From: SZUA-430 sp964483585
GTDB lineage: Bacteria > Pseudomonadota > Alphaproteobacteria > Micropepsales > Micropepsaceae
Length of the DNA stretch: 30,538 nt
Assembly: GCA_964483585.1 (NCBI GenBank)
Contig: CAZABH010000039.1
Location: 1-30,538, forward strand
Direction: 5' to 3'
The position numbers and the translations under genes are program-made. The notes under the pieces are model-generated. The model saw only the letters and a program-made list of their open reading frames with translations. It did not search any database and was not told the origin of the DNA. Positions 17,476 to 23,151 of this stretch are shown one piece after another (the stretch's first letter is position 1; each line of letters opens with the position of its first letter).

Positions 17476-20007
17476 ATGAAACTGTCACGCTTGATGTGCG
17501 GCGTCGCCGCCTCTGCGCTTCTGGCCGGTCTTTCAGGGCCAGCCTTCGCGCAGTCGACGGGTACGCAAGAAATCGAAAAGATCACGGTCACCGGTGAACG
17601 TACTGGCAAGGATGGCGTGATCGTCAAGGAACGACGCCCGAAAACGCGCTCGACAGTCACTGGTGAGTACCTCGACACGCAGGGCGCGGGTCAGACGGCA
17701 TTCCAGAGCATCAACCTGCTGCCCGGCGTCAGTTTCACCAATACTGACGGTTATGGCTCGAGCGGTGGAAACATTCGCCTTCGCGGCTTTGACGGCGCGC
17801 GCGTCTCGCTGACGGTGGATGGTATCCCGCTGAACGATACGGGCAACTACGCGATCTACACAAACCAGCAGGTGGACCCTGAGTATCTGTCACGCGTGAC
17901 GGTGAATACCGGTACGACCGACGTCGACAGCCCCACGGCGTCAGCGACGGGCGGCACGGTCAATATCGTGACCCGCAAACCTTACAAGGACCTCACGCTG
18001 TCTGTGAACGCTGCAACTGGTTCTTTCGACTACAATCGCTTCAATGCGATTATCGATACTGGTGAGTACCGCGGCGTCAGCGCCTTCGCCGGCTTCTCGA
18101 TGCAGGAATATGAGAAGTTCAAGGGTCCGGGTACGCTTGAGAAGATGCAGGGCAACGCCCGTATCTATCAGGAGGTGGGTGAAGCCAGCTTCATCTCTCT
18201 GATTGGTCACTACAACGAGAACCGCAACAACTTCTATCGCAACCTCTCGCTTGCGGATATCGCGACGCGTGGTTACGGCTATGACAATTTCTCGTCGTGT
18301 ACCTTTGATGCGCCGAACGGCGTTGCCGGCGTGGACGGGGTGGTCGACAATGTCCAGAATGATGGCCTCACAACACTTGCAGGCGGTACTGAGAACATTT
18401 TGAACCCCGGCAGCTGCACGAATTTCTTCGGCTTGCGCATCAATCCGTCGAACACAGGCAACCTTCGCGGGCAGGCCAACCTGCAGCTCTCGGACACCCT
18501 TCGGCTCACGATCGACCCGTCCTGGCAGTATGTGAAGGCCACGGGTGGCGGTACAACGGTCCTCCGTGAGACCGACCGGCGCCTCGGTGCGGCCGGTCTG
18601 GACCTGAACAGCGACGGCGACACGCTTGACCAGATCCGGCTGTACACCCCCAGCCTGACGAACACGAGCCGCTACGCCGTGACCGCCTCTTTGATCTGGG
18701 AGCCCACTGGGCAAGGCACCTTCCGAATCGCCTACACGGGTGACCATGGCCGCCATCGCCAGACGGGTACGTGGAGCAAGCTTGATGCGAACGGCAACCC
18801 ACAGAACGTGTTCAGCGCGCTCGACCAGGGCTCGCTGCTGATTGCGGGAACCGACGGCAACATCCTGCGTGGTCGCGATCGCCTGTCGCACGCCATCCTG
18901 AACCAGGTTTCGGCGAGCTACACGCACCGCTTCCTCGATGAAAAATTGCTGGTTGACGTGGGTGTGCGTGCGCCGTTCTTCACGCGTGACCTGAACCAGT
19001 ACTGCTACTCGCAGGTCGGCAGCTCGAGCGTGATCTGTTCGCAAGAGACATTCACGGACGCCGATGGTGACGGTATCGGCACCCTGGCCGGCCGTGGCGG
19101 CACCAACTACATCGCGCCTCTTTCGCGCAAATTCGAGTTCGATGACTTGCTGCCGAATGTCGGCATCAGCTATGAGGTCGCGCCTTCGAACATCGTGTTT
19201 GCCAGCTACGCGGAAGGCTTCTCGGCACCGCGCACAGACCAGCTTTACACCTGGGGTATCAGCACGGGTTCGGGGACGGAATCTGCTGGCATCGATACGG
19301 TTGTTCCGCTTGAGGTCCAGCCGGAGACGACCAAGTCGTATGATATCGGCTATCGCTACCAAGGCGACGATGTCACGGCCTCGGTCTCGCTGTGGTATAA
19401 CGAGTTCCAGAACCGGATCGTCAGCGCGTTCGATCCGGACCTTGGATTCTCTGTTGACCGCAACATCGGTTCGGTGACGCTGCAGGGCGTCGACGCGGAG
19501 ATCGGCTGGAGGGCAAGCGAGGCACTGTTCCTTTATGCCTCGACCTCGTACAACTCGTCGGAAGTCAACGCGGACATTCCGCTGGGTCTGACCTCGCGCC
19601 TGCCGACGTCCGGCAAGACGCTGGTCGAGACACCTGACTGGACTGCGGCGCTTCGCGGTGTCTACACCGTGAACGACATGGTTCGCGTCGGCATGCAAGG
19701 CAAGTATGTGGGTGAGCGCTTCTCTACCGACGTCAATGACGAGAAGACGAAGTCCTACATGACAGTCGATGCTGACATTCAGGTGGCACTTGACTCGCTC
19801 GGGTTGGGCAACATGACACTGCAGCTGAACGCGATGAACCTGCTTGACGAAGAGTATGTCGGCAGTATCAGCTCGACGACAAACGCGCTGGCGATCACGG
19901 ATATCGATCCAGTCACGCCGGGCAACCAGGGCCGCAGTGGTAGCACGGTTCGTTACTCGGTTGGCGCACCGCAGACATTCCAGGTCCAGCTGAAGACGAA
20001 GTTCTAA
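17476..20007 (+). CDS. TonB-dependent receptor, likely for phosphate esters
   Basis: Outer-membrane gated barrel energised by TonB. The 843-aa protein has a signal peptide ending SGPAFA (about residue 25), a TonB-box-like EKITVTGER, and a plug domain with LLPGVSF, NIRLRGFDGARVSLTVDGIP and GGTVNIVTRKP. A 22-strand-type barrel follows, ending QTFQVQLKTKF with the terminal phenylalanine of outer-membrane proteins. Two acidic, EF-hand-like segments (residues about 376-385, DLNSDGDTLD, and 528-533, DADGDG) lie in probable extracellular loops. Divergent from phoD with a Pho-box-like element between them, which suggests import of phosphate or an organophosphate; this substrate is inference. A strong terminator follows at 20040. 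ATG 17476 is supported by the upstream GAGGGG. Confidence 0.9.
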   Translation: MKLSRLMCGVAASALLAGLSGPAFAQSTGTQEIEKITVTGERTGKDGVIVKERRPKTRSTVTGEYLDTQGAGQTAFQSINLLPGVSFTNTDGYGSSGGNIRLRGFDGARVSLTVDGIPLNDTGNYAIYTNQQVDPEYLSRVTVNTGTTDVDSPTASATGGTVNIVTRKPYKDLTLSVNAATGSFDYNRFNAIIDTGEYRGVSAFAGFSMQEYEKFKGPGTLEKMQGNARIYQEVGEASFISLIGHYNENRNNFYRNLSLADIATRGYGYDNFSSCTFDAPNGVAGVDGVVDNVQNDGLTTLAGGTENILNPGSCTNFFGLRINPSNTGNLRGQANLQLSDTLRLTIDPSWQYVKATGGGTTVLRETDRRLGAAGLDLNSDGDTLDQIRLYTPSLTNTSRYAVTASLIWEPTGQGTFRIAYTGDHGRHRQTGTWSKLDANGNPQNVFSALDQGSLLIAGTDGNILRGRDRLSHAILNQVSASYTHRFLDEKLLVDVGVRAPFFTRDLNQYCYSQVGSSSVICSQETFTDADGDGIGTLAGRGGTNYIAPLSRKFEFDDLLPNVGISYEVAPSNIVFASYAEGFSAPRTDQLYTWGISTGSGTESAGIDTVVPLEVQPETTKSYDIGYRYQGDDVTASVSLWYNEFQNRIVSAFDPDLGFSVDRNIGSVTLQGVDAEIGWRASEALFLYASTSYNSSEVNADIPLGLTSRLPTSGKTLVETPDWTAALRGVYTVNDMVRVGMQGKYVGERFSTDVNDEKTKSYMTVDADIQVALDSLGLGNMTLQLNAMNLLDEEYVGSISSTTNALAITDIDPVTPGNQGRSGSTVRYSVGAPQTFQVQLKTKF

Positions 20008-20039
20008 GGCTGCTCTTTTTCAGGGACATGATGATTGTG

Positions 20040-20067
20040 ATGGGCGGCAGCAATGCCGCCCATTTTT
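20040..20067 (+). terminator. rho-independent terminator of the TonB receptor gene
   Basis: A perfect 9-bp stem ATGGGCGGC (20040-20048) / GCCGCCCAT (20055-20063) with loop AGCAAT, followed by TTTTT and a further T-rich stretch. It lies 33 bp after the receptor stop codon. Confidence 0.9.
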
Positions 20068-20103
20068 CGTTTTGTGATCATCGCGAACGCGCGTTTCATA
20101 AAC

Positions 20104-20226
20104 AATTCATTTGAGTCGCAACGCTGCGCTCATTAACCTACTTGAGTTCACTCTTCGAGTGGGCAAACTCCCTACTAACCTCTGCCCTTGGAAAAAGCGG
20201 ATGCCCATCCGCTTTTTCCTTTTTTG
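20104..20226 (+). ncRNA. candidate small RNA with its own terminator
   Basis: Between the receptor terminator and a second strong plus-strand terminator lie about 120 bp with no plausible gene but consecutive hairpins. The first is TGAG(t)CGCA (20112-20120) pairing with TGCGCTCA (20125-20132) around ACGC. The second is CACTC-TTC-GAGTG (20149-20161). A third possible pairing, GGGCA (20161-20165) with TGCCC (20183-20187), would expose a C/U-rich loop containing CTCCC and CCTC, an anti-Shine-Dalgarno-like feature. The terminator at 20190 closes it. A TTGTGA at 20072 could be a -35, but no good -10 is visible. The 5' end is a guess. Confidence 0.35.
20190..20226 (+). terminator. second strong plus-strand terminator
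   Basis: A perfect 13-bp stem GGAAAAAGCGGAT (20190-20202) / ATCCGCTTTTTCC (20207-20219), loop GCCC, followed by TTTTTT on the plus strand. Since the receptor gene already has its own terminator 120 bp earlier, this one either backs it up or ends a separate transcript. Confidence 0.85.
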
Positions 20227-20240
20227 CTCTCGCCCACGCG

Positions 20241-20271
20241 CAAAAAAGCCGGGGCGCGAGGCCCCGGCTTT
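20241..20271 (-). terminator. terminator of the Trp-rich protein gene
   Basis: Stem GCCGGGGC (20248-20255) / GCCCCGGC (20261-20268), extended by AAA/TTT, loop GCGAG. The minus-strand reading ends in TTTTTT (20242-20247 on the complement). It lies 20 bp after the stop of the minus-strand gene that ends at 20291. Confidence 0.85.
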
Positions 20272-20290
20272 CATCATGTCCCTGCCGCAG

Positions 20291-21163
20291 CTACCAGCAG
20301 AATCTCCAGTGGTATCCTGCCCACTGCCTGGGCCAGCTTGTGTCGCGCCAGCGATGGCGGCCGTAGCTGTGGTGCCACCGGGGGCTGCCGCTGCGCCAGC
20401 AGAAGCCGCGCTGATCCCAGAACCACCACGCGTCGTCGTAGTGCCACCAATAGCGGTCATCGTGGAACCGAAGCGTGATGTACCAACGCCAGCTGTCGTC
20501 ATATCCTCCATAGTACCAATGCGGGTACCAGTGGCGGCCGTCGTAATAGTGGCTCGAACGCCAGCGCGAATGACGGGGCGCGTCGCGCCATCGGTCACGG
20601 TGTCGCCATCGATCACGATCACGCCAGTTGTCGTCTCCGCGCCAGCGGCGGTCGGGTGAGGTGCCGGGTCCGCCACGCGGGCCGGGTGGGTTCTCCCAGT
20701 TGGTGCCAGGGCCGCCGCGGGGGCCAGGTGGATTGTTGTCGCGGTCGCGCCAGCGGCGGTCGGGTGAGGTGCCGGGTCCGCCACGCGGGCCGGGTGGGTT
20801 CTCCCAGTTGGTGCCAGGGCCGCCGCGGGGGCCAGGTGGATTGTTGTCGCGGTCGCGCCAGCGGCGGTCGGGTGAGGTGCCGGGTCCGCCACGCGGGCCG
20901 GGCGGGTTCTCCCAGTTCGTACCGGGGCCACCGCGGGGTCCGGGTGGATTGTCGTCGCGGTCGCGCCAGCGGCGGCGCTCGCCGCTCCTGTCGCCGCCTC
21001 TCGGCTCATCGGCGCCGATTTCTATGCGTCGGCCCGGACCGCTGCGCGGCGCACCGGGGCTGGCGTCCAAATCCGTTGGTGCGTCCTGCGCTGCGGCAGG
21101 CTGGAAAGCAAGGAGAAGGCCGGCAAGTGCGATGGCTGCCGTCGCCGTGGTTCTCTTCTTCAT
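20291..21163 (-). CDS. secreted Trp-rich protein with Pro/Gly/Arg tandem repeats, function unknown
   Basis: 290 aa, not recognised as any family. A clear signal peptide (residues 1-25, MKKRTTATAAIALAGLL... ending PAAA) is followed by a charged linker. Three 36-residue repeats come next (66-101, 102-137, 138-173), each holding two copies of the decapeptide PPGPRGGPGT joined by NWEN and SPDRRWRDRD-type linkers. The C-terminal 117 residues contain about 21 tryptophans plus many Tyr, His, Arg and Asp, and two cysteines (about 255 and 289) that could form a disulfide. ATG 21163 is fixed by GGAGGG 6 nt upstream; the frame is open 45 codons further without signal features. It has its own terminator and diverges from galE. 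A periplasmic or surface role, perhaps glycan or metal binding, is only a guess. Confidence 0.85.
   Translation of the reverse strand: MKKRTTATAAIALAGLLLAFQPAAAQDAPTDLDASPGAPRSGPGRRIEIGADEPRGGDRSGERRRWRDRDDNPPGPRGGPGTNWENPPGPRGGPGTSPDRRWRDRDNNPPGPRGGPGTNWENPPGPRGGPGTSPDRRWRDRDNNPPGPRGGPGTNWENPPGPRGGPGTSPDRRWRGDDNWRDRDRWRHRDRWRDAPRHSRWRSSHYYDGRHWYPHWYYGGYDDSWRWYITLRFHDDRYWWHYDDAWWFWDQRGFCWRSGSPRWHHSYGRHRWRDTSWPRQWAGYHWRFCW
20641..20964. repeat. three tandem 108-bp repeats within the Trp-rich protein gene
   Basis: Units 20641-20748, 20749-20856 and 20857-20964. By eye the first two are identical at every base; the third differs at roughly eight positions, mostly silent. A truncated fourth unit start is visible from 20965. 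The period is a multiple of three (36 codons), so copy-number change keeps the reading frame. Confidence 0.95.
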
Positions 21164-21300
21164 GGTGAACCCTCCGTTCAAGTGGTCACGACCCTTTTCT
21201 GCGCCTACCGGGCTGAATGGAGCATGAACAGCGTATTCACCTTGCCAGACCCTTGTTCCTGCCACTAAACGGGCGCAGCAGAGCAAAAGGACGGTCACGC

Positions 21301-22281
21301 ATGCGCATCTTGCTGGTTGGTGGAGCAGGTTACATCGGCTCGTCGATTGCGTATCACCTCGTGGATCGGGGTCACACGCCGGGCGTCCTCGATGACTTCT
21401 CCACTGGCAGCCGCGAGGCGGTGCCGGCCGGCGCGTTCGTTCAGGTGGGCGATTGCGGCGACCAGGGCGCAGTCGAAAGCGCCATCCGCGCGTTCAAGCC
21501 CGACGCCGTGATCCAGCTGGCGGCGTCGATCCGGGTCGATGAGTCGATGACAAACCCGTGGAAGTACTATTTCAACAACACGACCAAGTCGCTCAACCTG
21601 TTCCAGACATGCGCGCAGATGGGCATACGTGACATCGTTTTTTCGTCGACGGCGGCTGTTTATGGCGAGCCCGACCGCGCGCTCATCGACGAGACGGTGG
21701 TGACGGCGCCGGTGAACCCCTATGGACATTCGAAGCTTGCCTGCGAATTCATGCTGAAGGATATCGCGCGCGTGTCAGGCATGCGGGCGACAATCCTGCG
21801 CTACTTCAATGTCGCGGGCGCCGACCCCTTGCTGCGAACAGGACAGCGCACGCCAGAGGCCACGCACCTGATCAAGGTCGCGTCGGAAGTGGCCGCCGGC
21901 AAACGGCCTGCACTGAGCATTTTCGGCACCGACTATCCGACGCGCGATGGCACCTGCATTCGGGACTATATCCATGTGATGGACCTGGCCCTTGCCCACG
22001 AGCTTGCCTTGCTCAAATCGGGCGAGACGGGGGCTACGCGCGTCTTCAACTGCGGCTATGGCACCGGTCACTCCGTGCGCGAAGTTGTTGCTGCGTTCAC
22101 GCCAGTGCTCGGCCGTCCGCTGCCGGTCAAGGACATGCCGCGACGTGCAGGCGACCCCCCTGCCCTGGCCTGCGATTCCAGCCGATTGAAGCTTGATCTT
22201 GGCTGGGCACCGCAACACGCGTCGATCGAGGCAATCGTGAAGAGCGCGCTCGACTGGGAGCGCAAGCTCGGCGCCGGTTAA
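21301..22281 (+). CDS. galE: UDP-glucose 4-epimerase
   Basis: Interconverts UDP-glucose and UDP-galactose with bound NAD; cytoplasmic supply of galactose units for surface glycans. The 326-aa product starts MRILLVGGAGYIGSSIAYHL with the Rossmann glycines. It has LDDFSTG, QLAASIRVDESM, the FSSTAAVYGEP serine region and the catalytic pair Y141/K145 in VNPYGHSKLACE. The FNVAGADP and DGTCIRDYIHVMDLA motifs are specific to GalE among related epimerases. ATG 21301 is preferred because the glycine motif follows directly and AAAAGGA lies upstream; the frame is open 28 codons further. Stands alone on its strand, divergent from the Trp-rich gene and convergent with the polysaccharide genes to its right. 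Confidence 0.93.
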   Translation: MRILLVGGAGYIGSSIAYHLVDRGHTPGVLDDFSTGSREAVPAGAFVQVGDCGDQGAVESAIRAFKPDAVIQLAASIRVDESMTNPWKYYFNNTTKSLNLFQTCAQMGIRDIVFSSTAAVYGEPDRALIDETVVTAPVNPYGHSKLACEFMLKDIARVSGMRATILRYFNVAGADPLLRTGQRTPEATHLIKVASEVAAGKRPALSIFGTDYPTRDGTCIRDYIHVMDLALAHELALLKSGETGATRVFNCGYGTGHSVREVVAAFTPVLGRPLPVKDMPRRAGDPPALACDSSRLKLDLGWAPQHASIEAIVKSALDWERKLGAG

Positions 22282-22295
22282 AGCAACGCGCGGGC

Positions 22296-22326
22296 AAAAA
22301 AAAAGCCCGACCCTTTCGGGCCGGGC
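22296..22326 (-). terminator. terminator of the minus-strand polysaccharide genes
   Basis: Read on the minus strand, GCCCGGCCC (complement of 22318-22326) pairs with GGGTCGGGC (complement of 22305-22313) around GAAA, with one internal mismatch, followed by nine T (complement of 22296-22304). Located about 140 bp after the TPR-like gene ends; nothing else is evident between them. Confidence 0.8.
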
Positions 22327-22466
22327 ATCAACCACCTTGGCTCAGTCGCGTGTTTGATGAACGTTGTTTAACCTCGACACGTGTGCCGGTGGCAATCGGC
22401 GATGCTGCACTATTCACAACCTTGATCGTCAGTACGCGGAGCACGTGCAGGCATGCACCTGATCAA

Positions 22467-23132
22467 TCAGTGGTTCGCTTGCTGGCCCAGCTTCCTGCGC
22501 ACAACGCCGACGGCATTGCTGCGGCCGAGGGACTTCAGTGATGGCTGCGCGTCGATCCATTTCAGGCGCTTTGCCAAGCCCTGCTTCGTATCGAACTGCA
22601 GATTGTCCCAGAGGACGACTGCCAGATCGAGTTGCAGGGCTGTCAACGCAGGGTCCGGTCCTGAGTTTGCGAGGCTGAGGGCCAGCGCGCGTTCAGCTGC
22701 CTCAGGCTCGTCCATCAGGAAGCGCGCAATCGCGAGCTTCATCCAGCCGTAACCGTTGGCAGGCCGCGTGGCCAACGCCAATTCGAGGTCTTTTCTTGCA
22801 GCGATGACGCGCTGGAGCCCACGCAGCGTGTCAACGCCCAGTCGCTGAGCCCAGAGCAACTCGATCAGCGCCGCGCGCATCCTGTCATCGGGATCACCCG
22901 TGGCGCGCAGCCCGACAGCCAGCGACAGAAGTTCGATGTCAACGGGCAGGCTGCCCCCGACAATGCGGTCGTACGCCTGGCGCAGGGCTTGCGTGTTGCG
23001 GGCGGCTTCCGGTGACCACTGGGCAGGTACGGCGGGAACCATCACCAGCAGCATGCCCAGCGCCACACACGCCATCGGCAGCCCGAAGAGAACGCCGTCG
23101 GCCGGGGTTGAATCGCGCGGGGGCTCGGTCAT
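22467..23132 (-). CDS. membrane-anchored TPR-like protein of the polysaccharide locus
   Basis: 221 aa, start ATG 23132, 19 bp after the stop of the Wzc-like gene, so surely co-transcribed. One N-terminal membrane helix (about residues 15-37, VLFGLPMACVALGMLLVMVP) leads into a periplasmic helical domain. The stretch around DLELALATRPANGYGWMKLA followed by LMDEPEAAERALALSL has the spacing of tetratricopeptide repeats. No catalytic motif. A scaffolding role in polysaccharide assembly or export is inferred only from position. The upstream extension of the frame overlaps the Wzc-like gene and is ignored. A terminator follows at 22326-22296. Confidence 0.75.
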   Translation of the reverse strand: MTEPPRDSTPADGVLFGLPMACVALGMLLVMVPAVPAQWSPEAARNTQALRQAYDRIVGGSLPVDIELLSLAVGLRATGDPDDRMRAALIELLWAQRLGVDTLRGLQRVIAARKDLELALATRPANGYGWMKLAIARFLMDEPEAAERALALSLANSGPDPALTALQLDLAVVLWDNLQFDTKQGLAKRLKWIDAQPSLKSLGRSNAVGVVRRKLGQQANH

Positions 23133-23151
23133 GCCGATCGCGTTTGCTGCA

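Noticed and set aside
17941..19698. A 585-codon open frame antisense to the first TonB receptor
   Set aside because: Same explanation as for the other receptor: composition is that of a reversed receptor gene, and there is no ribosome-binding site or motif.
20641..20964. CRISPR-like appearance of the regularly spaced repeats
   Set aside because: Units are directly adjacent 108-bp copies with no variable spacers, and they encode protein in frame.
20641..20964. Collagen-like domain suggested by GPRGGPG
   Set aside because: Gly recurs every third residue only for about three triplets before NWEN or SPDRR breaks the pattern, so a triple helix is unlikely.
20107..21009. A 300-codon minus-strand frame rich in Ala, Thr, Pro and Gly overlapping the Trp-rich gene
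   Set aside because: Out-of-frame shadow of the same repeats; no start signal and low-complexity composition.
20628..21227. Plus-strand open frames through the repeat region (199 and 170 codons)
   Set aside because: Mirror images of the minus-strand repeats. The minus-strand gene has the signal peptide, the ribosome-binding site and the terminator; the plus-strand frames have none.
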